A stretch of 64,000 bases of DNA from an uncultured Candidatus Entotheonella sp. (GTDB lineage Bacteria > Tectomicrobia > Entotheonellia > Entotheonellales > Entotheonellaceae). This document shows positions 18,295 through 28,027 of the stretch, one piece after another. A program made the translations under genes and the position numbers. Below the pieces are notes generated by a model, which worked only from the letters and a program-made list of their open reading frames with translations, did not search any database and was not told where the DNA came from. The stretch covers positions 3,519,489 to 3,583,488 of the forward strand of contig OY282375.1 in NCBI GenBank assembly GCA_958295825.1, written 5' to 3'. Every line of letters starts with the position of its first letter. The stretch's first letter is position 1.

Positions 18295-19845
18295 TCAATT
18301 GTTGATCCATTCCTTCATGAACCGCTCGTAGCACTCGCGCTCACCGGGCATCTTCACCCAGCCGGCGAGTTGGCGGGCGGTGGCGAGGAGCAGGCGCTCG
18401 CGCATGTGCGTCGAGTTGTTGCAATACTCCTCGAAGGTGGAGTGGGTGATCTTCTGATTGTGCGGGTCATCCTGGAACTTGCAGGCGGTGATGGCCACTG
18501 TGGCCATATAGGATTTGCGACAGGCGCCGGCTTTCAGGTAGGCGTTGGCGATGGCGGTCGTGCGCGGCACGTCGAGCGCCAAAATCGCCTCGTCGAGCTC
18601 GGTCAGCAATTCGCTGGCGGCGCGGCCCGAGAAGTCGAAGGGGGCGATTTCCTGCTCCATCACCGATGTTGAAAGCCCGTTGCAGCGCGCCGAATCGTTG
18701 ACGAAATTCGCCATCAGATACAGCGCCCGCGGCTGATACGGGTTGTCGCTGGTGCGGAACCAGTAATTAACCACGTTGCAGTAATCGAAGGCGTGCTGCG
18801 CGTTGGTGAACTGGCGCGGCACCGTGGTGCGCAGGATCAACTCGGCGGCGCCGACCTGGATGGTATCGCCGAGGCTCTTCAGCGACTTGCCGTTGCGCAG
18901 GTGGTCGGTGACCAAGTCCCAGATAGTCTGGCCGTCAGCCTCCATGAGTAGCCGCACCATCTCCTCGCTTTCCTCCGGGGTCAGCGGTTCGCTGTTCGTT
19001 TGCTTGAGGCTCTTGCCGGCGTTCTCGAAGGCATCGATGACGGTCACGCAGGCGGCGTCGTAGATCGAGTAATAGAGCGGTCCGATGGCCATGTCCGGCA
19101 CGCCGATGTAGTACACGCCGTGCGCCTGCTCCCAGCCGATGAACTTGGCCAGGTCGGTTGTCGCGCGGGCACGCAGCGCCTTGTGGCCGGTGTTGCGCGC
19201 CTTGCGGCCGATGATCGTGTCTTGCAGGTCGATGACGCCGAGGAAGAGTTGCTGATCCCGCAGCAGCGGCCGGATTTGGTCGTCCGCCGCCAGGCCGAGA
19301 TACAGGCCGTACGAGCGCTTCACGTCGCCGCTCATGGTGGCGATCAGGTGCTCGTGCAGCCGTTCCTCCACCGAGCCGCTGGTGACGATCGGTTCCTGAT
19401 GCTCATTCCACACCACTGGGTCCTTGGCGGTGGGCGGCACCTCCAGCCCCTTCATCATGGCGTAGCGGCCGGGATACTGACCGAGCAGCTGGTTCCAGAT
19501 ATCGAGACCCGCCGGGATGTACCAGACGCTCTGCAGCAGCGGCAACAGACGATACGCCTCCGGCACGTAGGACATGAGGCTCACCGAGGTGCGCAGCCCG
19601 AGAATCGTATGGTCGTTGTTGATCAGCGTGATCTGGCCGTCGCGCACGTTGATGTGGCTGGGCACCTGCACGAAGGGCGCTTCCGCCGCCGTCACCACAC
19701 TGAGCGCCTCGCCCACCGAGTGCCCATATCGGGCCACCATTTTGAAGAACAGATCGGTGGTGCGGGGCTGATCACGCTCCAGGATGGCGTCGGTGAGTGC
19801 CTCAAAGCTGGGGTCCTGGCAAATCTCGTCTCGGGTCAATAGCAT
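18295..19845 (-). CDS. Unknown 516-residue protein with an internal duplication
   Basis: I do not recognise this family with confidence. The sequence looks soluble and mainly helical. The N-terminal segment ALTDAILERDQPRTTDLFFKMVARYGHSVGEAL has a second version near residue 420, ELDEAILALDVPRTTAIANAYLKAGACRKSYMATV, so the protein appears to be built from two related halves. Histidines occur in YGHSVGEA and NNDHTILG. The layout recalls helical-repeat oxidases such as the questin-oxidase-like group, but that is only a resemblance. It lies in a minus-strand group with an Ldh_2 dehydrogenase and a flavin-binding protein. Confidence 0.75.
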   Translation of the reverse strand: MLLTRDEICQDPSFEALTDAILERDQPRTTDLFFKMVARYGHSVGEALSVVTAAEAPFVQVPSHINVRDGQITLINNDHTILGLRTSVSLMSYVPEAYRLLPLLQSVWYIPAGLDIWNQLLGQYPGRYAMMKGLEVPPTAKDPVVWNEHQEPIVTSGSVEERLHEHLIATMSGDVKRSYGLYLGLAADDQIRPLLRDQQLFLGVIDLQDTIIGRKARNTGHKALRARATTDLAKFIGWEQAHGVYYIGVPDMAIGPLYYSIYDAACVTVIDAFENAGKSLKQTNSEPLTPEESEEMVRLLMEADGQTIWDLVTDHLRNGKSLKSLGDTIQVGAAELILRTTVPRQFTNAQHAFDYCNVVNYWFRTSDNPYQPRALYLMANFVNDSARCNGLSTSVMEQEIAPFDFSGRAASELLTELDEAILALDVPRTTAIANAYLKAGACRKSYMATVAITACKFQDDPHNQKITHSTFEEYCNNSTHMRERLLLATARQLAGWVKMPGERECYERFMKEWINN

Positions 19846-19925
19846 CTTTTCCCTCCAATTGATGCGGACTGGGTGGCGCCCGCGTGCGCTGTTGGTCGAA
19901 TCAACGCAGCGTAATCCGACGTTCC

Positions 19926-21002
19926 CTAACTGAGCCGGTCCGGCAATCCGAGCTCGCCGGTGAGGCCGCGGAACCAGTCAATGACTTCCGGGTGATAGGG
20001 AATGCCTCTCTCCAGGCGCTCCGCTTCCTCCTCGTGCTCCAGCAAGCCGGCGTAGACCACGCGGTCGTGGCCCGGCGCCGTCGGGGAATCGAGCAAGCCG
20101 CGCAGGTACTCGTCCATGTCCTGCTTGAAGACGGCCACGTCGCCGAAGGCGCTGATCTTGTAGGCCAGAAAGTGGTGGCACGGATCCTGACGCCGGAACG
20201 GTCCGGCGCCGCTGTTGCCGAGCACGCTGCTGAGAATTTCGAGCATCATGGCGAGCGAATAGCCCTTGTGGGCGCCGATCTCGCGGGTACCGCCGAGGGG
20301 CAATACCATCCACTCCTGCGGGATAGGGCCTTCGTTCATGATCGGCGTGCCGTCCTTTTCGCTGATCCAGCCGGGCAGAATCGAGACACCGAGGCGCTGC
20401 GCGAGTTGGATTTTGTTGCCGGCAACGGAACTCATCGAGGCGTCGAAGATGAACGGTGCCTCTCGTCCGGCTGGCGCCGCCACGCCCAGCGGGTTCAAAC
20501 CGACCATCGGTTTGGCGCCGTGCACCGGCACCAGCGCGAGGCCGCCGGTGGTCATGGCGAGGCCAATCATGTCGTGCTCCAGAGCCAGGCCGGCGTGATA
20601 CGCCGCGGCGCCGAAGTGGGCGCCGTTGGTCACGGTAATGGCGCCGATGCCGTACTGCTCGGCCCGCTCAAGGGCCGTGTTCATGGCCTGCGGCCCGATC
20701 ACCAGACCGTGCCCGCGGTCCGAATCCAGCGTCGCCACCGCGGCGGCTTCGTGCAAAATTTTCGGCTCCGGCGTCGGGTTGATGACGCCTTCCCGGAACC
20801 ACTGGACGTACAGCCGCATCATGTTGGACACGCCGTGCGACTCGATGCCGCGCAGGTCGGCGTACATGAGGACGTCAGCCGCCTGCCGCGCGTCGGCCTC
20901 CGGCATGCCCATCTCCTGAAAGATGGCTTCCGTCGTCGCCCGCATCGTTTCCTGCGGGACGCGCACGGCGATGTCCTCCGGGACGTGAAATCGTTCTAGC
21001 AT
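19926..21002 (-). CDS. Ldh_2 family malate/L-lactate-type dehydrogenase
   Basis: This NAD(P)-dependent 2-hydroxyacid or 2-keto acid reductase of the Ldh_2 (YlbC/MdhG) family is unrelated to classical LDH. The 358-residue length is normal. Family segments include DLRGIESHGVSNM with the catalytic His, DSDRGHGLVIGPQAM, VTNGAHFGAAAYHAGLA and KGYSLAMMLEILSSVL. The substrate could be malate, lactate, ureidoglycolate or an imino acid; sequence alone does not decide. The neighbouring unknown and flavin proteins suggest a small catabolic group. Confidence 0.88.
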   Translation of the reverse strand: MLERFHVPEDIAVRVPQETMRATTEAIFQEMGMPEADARQAADVLMYADLRGIESHGVSNMMRLYVQWFREGVINPTPEPKILHEAAAVATLDSDRGHGLVIGPQAMNTALERAEQYGIGAITVTNGAHFGAAAYHAGLALEHDMIGLAMTTGGLALVPVHGAKPMVGLNPLGVAAPAGREAPFIFDASMSSVAGNKIQLAQRLGVSILPGWISEKDGTPIMNEGPIPQEWMVLPLGGTREIGAHKGYSLAMMLEILSSVLGNSGAGPFRRQDPCHHFLAYKISAFGDVAVFKQDMDEYLRGLLDSPTAPGHDRVVYAGLLEHEEEAERLERGIPYHPEVIDWFRGLTGELGLPDRLS

Positions 21003-21091
21003 CGTGGAGCCTCATGGGGTGCGGGTTGTGAAACGCAGGTGGGTGCCGTCAGCGGCGGCCTAGAATAGAGGAATCACCCCTACGGGTCAAA

Positions 21092-21979
21092 TCAGTGCAG
21101 CAGCTCGGCCAGCGCCTGCCGTTCCGTTTCGGGCAGGCCGGCGACGTAGGTCAGGAAGCACTTCTCGATCCACGTCGCCCGCACGCCGCCCACGTAATCG
21201 CTGACCAGCGCCTTGGGATGACCGCTGAAATACCCCGTCGTGATGACGCCAACGTACGAGCCGTCGCGCGTGAACACGCCGCCGCCGCTCATGCGCCCGG
21301 CCGCTGATGCCTGCACGATGAATTGCTTGTCCGCATCGTACTGCGGGTCATGCTTGCGGGCTTCAGTTTCGGAAAGAACCTGGCCCACCGAATACATCAG
21401 CGACAGATTACCGACCACTGGCGCGCCCATTAGCAGGACTTCCTGGCCCGCTTGGACGCTCGCTACGCCGGGCAATCCCGCCTCGGTGAGGCGCCAGCCC
21501 CGTCCGCGGGGCGCCGGTTCGCCGGTCTCGGCGAGCGCAAGGGCAAAATCCTTGTCGCGCGGTACTTCCTGCTTATATTCCTGCGACGTAATCGGCGGTG
21601 CAAACAGCACGCGTACTGAGTGCTGCGCCGTTTCCGCCGAGTCAAGGGCCTCATAAGGCAGCACGTGCGCCGCGGTCACCAGCAAGGCGGCGCCCCGTTG
21701 GGTGCGATACAGAATGACGCCGGAGCCCTGTCCCACGTCCACCAGGCGCTCGTGCACGCCGCGTACCCAGTCATGGTCGGGATGTTTGGGTGCCGCCAGG
21801 ACGTCGGCAACGGACCGCAGCCCCTTGCGGTCGAATCTGGCGCCGAGGGCTTCCAGAACGGTGGGATCGATATGGAAAACCGGCTCATCGGCATGCGTTG
21901 GCGTCCGTGCCAGGAACACGATGGTCAGGCTGAGAATGAGGCATGGGATGAGAGGCACAGCGCTTACCTTTGCCGCCAT
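21092..21979 (-). CDS. Exported trypsin-like serine protease
   Basis: A signal peptide (hydrophobic stretch PLIPCLILSLTIVFLA ending near THA-DE) leads a chymotrypsin-fold domain. A plausible triad is His105 in LLVTAAHVLP, Asp144 in DKDFALALAE and Ser231 in GRMSGGGVFT. The active-site motif reads SGGGV rather than the common GDSGGP, so activity is likely but not certain. ATG 21979 overlaps the stop of the SNF2 gene (TGATG), implying coupling; a GTG one codon upstream is also possible. The product would act in the periplasm. Confidence 0.8.
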   Translation of the reverse strand: MAAKVSAVPLIPCLILSLTIVFLARTPTHADEPVFHIDPTVLEALGARFDRKGLRSVADVLAAPKHPDHDWVRGVHERLVDVGQGSGVILYRTQRGAALLVTAAHVLPYEALDSAETAQHSVRVLFAPPITSQEYKQEVPRDKDFALALAETGEPAPRGRGWRLTEAGLPGVASVQAGQEVLLMGAPVVGNLSLMYSVGQVLSETEARKHDPQYDADKQFIVQASAAGRMSGGGVFTRDGSYVGVITTGYFSGHPKALVSDYVGGVRATWIEKCFLTYVAGLPETERQALAELLH

Positions 21980-24912
21980 CACGCCAAAAGCGCCAGCAGG
22001 TCGTCGCGCGTAATCCCCGCGGCATCAGCGGCATCGGCCAGCGCGACGCCGGCCAGCGCCCGCTTGTGTTGCTGCAACGCCAGGATGCGCTCCTCCACCG
22101 TGTCCCGTACCACCAGGCGGTGTACCAGCACCGGGCGATTCTGGCCGATACGGTGAGCACGGTCGGCGGCCTGATCCTCGACAGCGGGGTTCCACCAGGG
22201 ATCCAGCAGGAAGACGTGATCGGCGGCGGTGAGATTGAGGCCGGTGCCGCCGGCGCGCAGGGAGATAAGCATGACCGGCGGGCCGTCCGCGTCCTGGAAG
22301 CGCCGCACCACCTCATCGCGCCGGCGTGTCTGGCCGTCCAGGCGTGTGAAGTCGATATCGGCGGCGCGCAGGTGCGGCTCAACGCGGTCCAGCAGGGCGG
22401 TCCATTGCGAGAACACCAGCGCCTTGTGGCGGTCGGCGACTGCCTCGCCGAGCACGTCCAGAAGCAGTTCCACCTTGGCCGAGGTGTCCGCGTTTTGGCC
22501 CGGAATCAGGCCACTGTGACAGCAGGCCTGGCGCAGCCGCAGCAACGCCTCAAACGCCGCCATGACATTGCCTCCGGCCTCCAGACGGGCCACCGCGTCG
22601 TTCAGGGTGGCGGCGCGCACCGTGTCGTACACGATGCGTTCGGCGTCGCTGAACTCGCAATGCAGCACTCGCTCGGTGCGCGGCGGCAATTCCGGCGCCA
22701 CTTCTCCCTTGCTGCGCCGCAGGATGAACGGCCGGATGCGCTCTCGCAGCCGCTCAGCCGCCTGCGGTTGGCCGCTGGCGATGGGCTGGGCGTAGCGGTC
22801 CTGAAAATCCTGCCGACCGCCAAGCAGGCCGCGATTCAAGAAATGGAACTGGCTCCACAACTCGTCGAGGCGATTCTCGACCGGCGTACCACTTAGCGCG
22901 AGGCGAAACGCAGCGCGCAGTTCAAAGGCCGCCTGCGCCACCTGGCTGTCGGGATTCTTGATGTTCTGGGCCTCGTCGAGCACCACCGTATCCCAGCTTT
23001 GCTGCGCCAGCCGGTCGCTGTCCAGGCGGAGAATGGCGTAGGTGGTCAGGGTGACGTCGGCCTCGGCGTCCAGGCGGCGTTGCGGGCCGTGGTAGAGCGA
23101 TTGGCGCAGCCCCGGGCGGAAACGGCGGATTTCCTCGCCCCAGTGAGACAGCACGCTGGTCGGCGCCACCACCAGGGTGCGGCCGCGCACGGCGCACAGG
23201 GCTTGCAGGGTTTTGCCGAGGCCCATGTCGTCCGCCAGCATGCCGCCGAGCCCGGCTTGCCGGATGAAGACGAGCCAGTTGACGCCGCTGTGTTGGTAGG
23301 AGCGCAGCGTGGCCTGCATGTCGTTGGGCATCGGTGCCGCGGAAATGCCGGCGAAGTCGTCCACAAGGGTGCGCAGCGCGTCAAATTCTGGCGGCGGTGG
23401 TTGCTCCAATGATTCGCACAGGCGCGCCAAGTCTGGCAGGGCGAATTGGGGCAGTACGCCGCTGGCGTTACGCGCCGCCAGCAGATCGGCCACCCGGTGA
23501 CCGAACTGTTCCAGCCATTCCCTCGGTAGAGGCGCCCAGCCGCCGTCGGACAACGGCACCAGCGACTCGCCACTCTGCCAGGCGCGTAACACCGCCGCCG
23601 CATCCACGCGCTTGGCGGGGTCGCCGGACGCGGGCGGGCCGGATTCGAACCATATTTCGAAATTTTGGAAATCGAGCCGCCCCTGCGGCACTAACTGCGG
23701 CGCCAGTTCAAAGGTGGTGTGCCCGCTGCCGCGTATTTCGCCGCGCCACCCCTTGAGGCGCGTGGCGACCTGTACCGCCGCCACGCCGGTGTATTGCGCC
23801 TTGTGCCCGGGGGCGAGTTGCATCGTTTGCCAGAGCTGGCGCACCAGGCGTTCTTCCGCGCGCTCGTTGCGTTTCGGCAGCGGCCCTTGCAGGTGTACCA
23901 AGCGCTCGGCGTCAACGCGGGCCAGGGGCGGCTGGCCGTAAACCAGCGTCGGCAGCACCGTTAGGGCGTCACCTTCGCGGTGCACGTCCAGCACGATGCG
24001 CGGCGGTTCCTCCACCACCTGCGGCAAGCGCCGCGTGCGCACTTGCACCGGCAGACGCTTTTCCAAGGACGGCAGGATGTCGCTGAACAATTCGGTGAGT
24101 TGATCGCGGGAGAAATGGCGCCCTTCGGGGAGGTCGGCGCGTTCGCGGGCGGTAAGGCCGGGGTTGGCGACAGGCTGCAGCGTGTCGCCGCATAGCACCA
24201 CGCCGTTGCCAAATGCCTCGGTGATAGCCGGGTCGCGTTCCACAAACAGCCGGAAGCCGTCGCCCTGCTCCTCCAGACAGGCTTGCAGGCCGATGGGCTT
24301 GGCGAGGGCTTTGATGGGGTTACCGTCCAGCCGCACGTCCGAGCAAGACGCCAGTGCTTTCAGCAGCTTTCCCATCACGCCGCGCGGCAGGCGTCCGCGC
24401 CGGTGTATGCCCAGCGCCGATTCGACCGCTAGATCGTCTGGCGTGGCCGCCACCGCGATGGATACCCGGCCCTGGAAAAGCAGGCCGCCGGGCTTGGTGA
24501 GGCTCAGCGACAGCGGCGATTCCAGAATCTGCTCACGGCCGTCGTAGACGACGTAGCGCTCGAAGCTCAGGGCGCCTTGCGAACGCGTGAACGCATAGCG
24601 CAACCGGCCGCTGGCCTGCTGCGCCGCGGGGAGGGGCTTGTCCTCCTGTCGGGCGCGTCGGCAGGCGATCACCGCCGCGGCGACGTGTGCGCATACCGCC
24701 TCGTGGTGGCCGCAGTCGCACAACCAATCCTCGTCATCGGGCCACAGTATGACGGTGGGTTGCACGACCTTATCCCGCGTCATCACCTTGAGGACGACTT
24801 CCTCGCCGTCCGCCCGCTCGCTGAGCACGGCATCGGCGCGGGTGAACTCCACGCCGCGCGACCAGACGTGCGGCGTGCATGCTTGGCGCACGGCGTCGAA
24901 CAGCGCTTGCAT
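21979..24912 (-). CDS. SNF2-family DNA-dependent ATPase with SWIM zinc finger
   Basis: The 977-residue protein has an N-terminal SWIM finger ([17 protein letters not shown], near residues 65-80, CxC...CxH). A long middle region follows, then a C-terminal SNF2 helicase-like ATPase: [12 protein letters not shown]alker A, DEAQNIKN Walker [19 protein letters not shown] and the late [18 protein letters not shown] and DRAHRIGQ motifs. Such proteins remodel nucleoprotein or displace RNA polymerase (RapA-like); the exact role is unknown. It is translationally coupled to the protease gene downstream. Confidence 0.9.
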   Translation of the reverse strand: MQALFDAVRQACTPHVWSRGVEFTRADAVLSERADGEEVVLKVMTRDKVVQPTVILWPDDEDWLCDCGHHEAVCAHVAAAVIACRRARQEDKPLPAAQQASGRLRYAFTRSQGALSFERYVVYDGREQILESPLSLSLTKPGGLLFQGRVSIAVAATPDDLAVESALGIHRRGRLPRGVMGKLLKALASCSDVRLDGNPIKALAKPIGLQACLEEQGDGFRLFVERDPAITEAFGNGVVLCGDTLQPVANPGLTARERADLPEGRHFSRDQLTELFSDILPSLEKRLPVQVRTRRLPQVVEEPPRIVLDVHREGDALTVLPTLVYGQPPLARVDAERLVHLQGPLPKRNERAEERLVRQLWQTMQLAPGHKAQYTGVAAVQVATRLKGWRGEIRGSGHTTFELAPQLVPQGRLDFQNFEIWFESGPPASGDPAKRVDAAAVLRAWQSGESLVPLSDGGWAPLPREWLEQFGHRVADLLAARNASGVLPQFALPDLARLCESLEQPPPPEFDALRTLVDDFAGISAAPMPNDMQATLRSYQHSGVNWLVFIRQAGLGGMLADDMGLGKTLQALCAVRGRTLVVAPTSVLSHWGEEIRRFRPGLRQSLYHGPQRRLDAEADVTLTTYAILRLDSDRLAQQSWDTVVLDEAQNIKNPDSQVAQAAFELRAAFRLALSGTPVENRLDELWSQFHFLNRGLLGGRQDFQDRYAQPIASGQPQAAERLRERIRPFILRRSKGEVAPELPPRTERVLHCEFSDAERIVYDTVRAATLNDAVARLEAGGNVMAAFEALLRLRQACCHSGLIPGQNADTSAKVELLLDVLGEAVADRHKALVFSQWTALLDRVEPHLRAADIDFTRLDGQTRRRDEVVRRFQDADGPPVMLISLRAGGTGLNLTAADHVFLLDPWWNPAVEDQAADRAHRIGQNRPVLVHRLVVRDTVEERILALQQHKRALAGVALADAADAAGITRDDLLALLA

Positions 24913-24939
24913 CTGGTGCGGACTCCTTACACCGCTCCG

Positions 24940-25257
24940 CTAGGGCTGCGGCGCGAAATCGGGCGACAGCATCAACCAGGTTTTTTGCGACACAATGAGC
25001 GATTGGACACGCGGAATGTAGTTCTGCTTCCACTCGTCCGAGCCGGTAACCTTCGCCTTGGCCTCCGCCATGTGGGCGTGGTCGCGGTAGGCCCAAATAT
25101 GCACCACTTGGTTGAGCTCGCCGATGTCGCTGTAGTACCAGCCGGCCAGCTTGATGCCGTGGCTGAGGCGCAGCGGCAGCGCCACATCCTTGACGGCGGC
25201 CATGTAGTCGGGAACGGCGCCGGGCTTCAGCGTGTACATGCGGAAGTCGTAGATCAT
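24940..25257 (-). CDS. NIPSNAP family protein
   Basis: The 105-residue single-domain protein has the ferredoxin-like dimeric alpha/beta barrel pattern of NIPSNAP: MIYDFRMYTLKPGAVPDYM, then GIKLAGWYYSDIGELNQVVHIWAYRD and the closing WLMLSPDFAP. The biochemical role of bacterial NIPSNAPs is not settled. It starts 235 bp from the divergent ugd gene and ends 27 bp upstream of the SNF2 gene on the same strand. Confidence 0.85.
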   Translation of the reverse strand: MIYDFRMYTLKPGAVPDYMAAVKDVALPLRLSHGIKLAGWYYSDIGELNQVVHIWAYRDHAHMAEAKAKVTGSDEWKQNYIPRVQSLIVSQKTWLMLSPDFAPQP

Positions 25258-25402
25258 GGGCTGGATTCCTTAATTGATGCGTGATGGCTTTGGGGCGGGA
25301 ATCAAAAAATACGGGTGCTCATCGTAATGGATTACCAAACAGGGCGCAACGGAACCGTCCGTACGCGCCGGCGTGCGGGCGTCTAACCCTCGCGGGGTTG
25401 GT

Positions 25403-25431
25403 TTCAAACGCCGCTTACGCACGGGTATAAT
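25403..25431 (+). promoter_or_regulatory. Predicted promoter of the UDP-glucose dehydrogenase gene
   Basis: TTCAAA (25403-25408, 4 of 6 matches) lies 17 bp from a perfect TATAAT (25426-25431). The predicted start near 25438 leaves a leader of about 55 nt before the TTG start of ugd. It sits in the divergent gap with the NIPSNAP gene. Confidence 0.55.
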
Positions 25432-25492
25432 GCCCTCACCACGTGCGTGACAATGCCGCGTAACCATTCAATATCCTGGAAGGAGCCCCGCA

Positions 25493-26800
25493 TTGAAAAT
25501 TACCGTCATCGGCCTCGGCTACGTCGGCGCCGTCGTTGCATCCGGACTGGCTGCTGCCGGCCACGCCGTCCTGGGTATCGACATCGACCGCAGGCGCCTC
25601 GCAACCCTGCAGGGCGGCAAGATCCATCTCTACGAGCCCGGTCTGGAGGTCCGTGTCGCCGAGGGGGTGCGCAACGGCCAGTTGCGCTTTTTGCACCGCG
25701 ACGAAGTGGACGAGCCGTTGGGCGACGCTGTCGTTATTGCCACCGGAACGCCGCCGACGGACAGCGGCGCTGCCGATCTCAGCCAAGTCAAATCAGCCGT
25801 GGGCTGGATCAAGGCCAGGGAATCCCGGGACCTTGTCGTGGTGATGAGAAGCACCGTGCCGCCCGGCGTCGGCCAGCGCCTGTTGCAAAATGACTTGCGC
25901 GGAACGGGCATCCGCTACGCCTCGAATCCCGAGTTTCTGCGCGAAGGGCAGGCCGTGGCCGACTGGGACGCCCCTGACCGCATTGTCATCGGTGTCGAGC
26001 CGGGTGATGACCGCGCCGTCGCCGTCGTTAAGTGCATGCACGCTGGCATCGACGCGCCGCACATGGTCACCGACATCACCAGCGCCGAAATGGTCAAGTA
26101 CGCCAGCAACGCCTTCCTCGCCACGCGCATCTCCTTCATCAACGAAATCGCCCTGCTGTGCGACCGCATCGGCGCCTCTATCGATGCGGTCAGCGAGGGG
26201 CTGGCGATGGACGCGCGCGCTGGCGCCCGTATTTACGCTGGGGTGGGTTACGGCGGTTCGTGCTTTCCCAAGGACGTGCGCGCCCTGGATTACCTGGCGC
26301 TGACCAGCGGCTTGAGTGTCGATCTGCTGCGTTCGGTCATCAACGTCAACAACCGCCAGCGGATGCTGCCGCTGTATGCTCTGCGTCGGCGCTTCAACGG
26401 CGCCCTGAACGGCGTGCGCGTTGGCATTCTGGGGCTGGCGTTCAAGCCAGAAACGGATGACGTGCGCGACGCGCCGTCGCTGCCTCTGATCCGAGAACTG
26501 GTGGACGAGGGCGTGCAGGTTTTGGCGTTCGACCCGCAGGCCAACGATACGGCCCGCCGTCAGTTGCCCGCTGCCGTGCGCATGATCGATAGTCCCGTCG
26601 AAGCGGCCGAGCAGGCGCAAGCGGTGGTTCTGCTCACCGAGTGGCCGCAGATCGTCCACGCCGAATGGCAGTGCATCGCCGCGGCTATGCGCTCACCGCG
26701 CCTCCTCTTCGACGGCCGAAACGTGCTGGACGCCGACGTCATGCGGGCGCTGGGCTTCGAATACGCGGGCGTCGGGCGCACAGGCTTGCCTATCCAATAG
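25493..26800 (+). CDS. ugd: UDP-glucose 6-dehydrogenase (UDP-glucose/GDP-mannose dehydrogenase family)
   Basis: The enzyme oxidises UDP-glucose to UDP-glucuronate with two NAD+, for capsule or lipopolysaccharide sugars. The 435-residue protein has the Rossmann motif VIGLGYVGAV at the N-terminus, STVPPGV, the EMVKYASNAFLATRISFINE helix and the catalytic-cysteine motif GGSCFPKD. The start is TTG 25493, with GGAG at 25480-25484 and no better codon nearby. A GDP-mannose or UDP-N-acetyl-sugar substrate cannot be excluded. larC follows 15 bp downstream. Confidence 0.85.
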   Translation: MKITVIGLGYVGAVVASGLAAAGHAVLGIDIDRRRLATLQGGKIHLYEPGLEVRVAEGVRNGQLRFLHRDEVDEPLGDAVVIATGTPPTDSGAADLSQVKSAVGWIKARESRDLVVVMRSTVPPGVGQRLLQNDLRGTGIRYASNPEFLREGQAVADWDAPDRIVIGVEPGDDRAVAVVKCMHAGIDAPHMVTDITSAEMVKYASNAFLATRISFINEIALLCDRIGASIDAVSEGLAMDARAGARIYAGVGYGGSCFPKDVRALDYLALTSGLSVDLLRSVINVNNRQRMLPLYALRRRFNGALNGVRVGILGLAFKPETDDVRDAPSLPLIRELVDEGVQVLAFDPQANDTARRQLPAAVRMIDSPVEAAEQAQAVVLLTEWPQIVHAEWQCIAAAMRSPRLLFDGRNVLDADVMRALGFEYAGVGRTGLPIQ

Positions 26801-26815
26801 AAGGACTGGAACATC

Positions 26816-27595
26816 ATGAAGATTGCCTATTTTGACTGCTTTTCGGGAATCAGCGGCGATATGACGCTGGGGGCGCTGGTGGACGCCGGCGTGGACCTGG
26901 CGGTGATCCGCGAGGAGTTGGCCAAGCTGCCGGTGACGGGATACCGGCTGGAGGCGCGGGTGGTCAAGCGCGGCGGCCTGCGGGGCACCAAGGTGAACGT
27001 GATCATGGACGAGGAGGTACAGCCGGCGCGTCGCTATACCGACATCACGGCGATGATTTCCGAAAGCGAACTGGAGCCCGAGGTGCGGGACCGGGCGTTC
27101 GCAATTTTTCGCCGCCTGGGAGAGGTAGAGGCGCATTTGCACGACGAGCCGCTGGACGAGATTCACTTTCACGAGGTGGGGGCGGTGGATTCGATTGTCG
27201 ACGTGGTGGGCGCGGCCATTGGCGTGCACGCCCTGGGCCTTGAGGGCGCGGTCGCCTCGCCGGTCAACGTCGGCCACGGCGCGGTGCACACCTCGCACGG
27301 CCTGCTGCCGGTTCCCGCCCCGGCCACCCTGGCCTTGCTCAAGGGGTATTCGGCCTACGCCGGCGACATCCGGATGGAGTTGACCACCCCCACCGGCGCG
27401 GCGATTCTCACCACCCTCGCCGACCGCTTCGGACCATTGCCGCGTATGACCATCGACCGCATCGGCTACGGCGCCGGCAACCGCGACTTTCCCACAGGCC
27501 CCAATCTGCTGCGCCTCGTCGTCGGCGAGGTACAGGCCGACACCGCGCCAGCCCACGCTCACCATCATCATGGCCACGAGCACCATCACGCCTGA
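26816..27595 (+). CDS. larC: LarC-type nickel insertion protein, N-terminal half only
   Basis: LarC is a CTP-dependent nickel cyclometallase that completes the nickel-pincer cofactor of lactate racemase. The 259 residues match the N-terminal domain: MKIAYFDCFSGISGDMTLGALVDAGVD, then HFHEVGAVDSIVDVVGAA and the LTTPTGAAIL segment. The reading frame ends in a His-rich tail (HAHHHHGHEHHHA). Full LarC is about 400 residues; its second half is absent in all frames downstream. In lactobacilli larC1 and larC2 are joined by a programmed frameshift, but no larC2 follows here, nor are larB or larE near. Confidence 0.8.
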   Translation: MKIAYFDCFSGISGDMTLGALVDAGVDLAVIREELAKLPVTGYRLEARVVKRGGLRGTKVNVIMDEEVQPARRYTDITAMISESELEPEVRDRAFAIFRRLGEVEAHLHDEPLDEIHFHEVGAVDSIVDVVGAAIGVHALGLEGAVASPVNVGHGAVHTSHGLLPVPAPATLALLKGYSAYAGDIRMELTTPTGAAILTTLADRFGPLPRMTIDRIGYGAGNRDFPTGPNLLRLVVGEVQADTAPAHAHHHHGHEHHHA

Positions 27596-27658
27596 TGGCG
27601 CATTTATTATCCACTAACCCCGGACAAGCTCTCCCGGACCCGTCTTCCTCCGAATTAT

Positions 27659-28018
27659 TCACACCAGACGTTCGATTACGCCCGCCATGTCCATCCGCTT
27701 CGGCGCTTTCTTCGGGCAGTCCGACCAATTCTGGGCGGCGTCCAGGCCGAGTGCGACTTCCGCCAACTGGGCCGGCGAAAGACAGCGCCTCATCCAAGAC
27801 ATTCGACCGGCTTCAACCCTCGCGCCGGCATGATGACAACTGCCAATAAGTCCGCTTGAGCATGTGTGAACCAGTTCATTCTCTTGCCATCGGTAGAAGT
27901 AGCTCTGGACGGTCTGCCAAGGCAGCAGGTCGCGAGACAGCATCGCCAAGCGTAGCCTGTATGAGTTGATTACCTCGCGCAAATCCATCCGGCGCTTTCG
28001 TCCTCTCAGCGCCGGCAA
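27659..28018 (-). pseudogene. IS5-family transposase remnant (N-terminal fragment)
   Basis: The first 60 residues contain RGRKRRMDLREVIN and LPWQTVQSYFYRWQENE, which match the N-terminal DNA-binding region of IS5-group transposases. The characteristic DDE core is missing, and the rest of the 119-residue frame is unrelated or frameshifted sequence. No terminal inverted repeats were found. It is wedged between larC and nuoN, so an old insertion sequence has decayed here. Confidence 0.6.
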
Positions 28019-28027
28019 CCATTGGTC

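Noticed and set aside
27595..27849. Plus-strand frame directly after larC as a possible larC2
   Set aside because: Its translation shows none of the LarC C-terminal motifs and overlaps the IS5 remnant.
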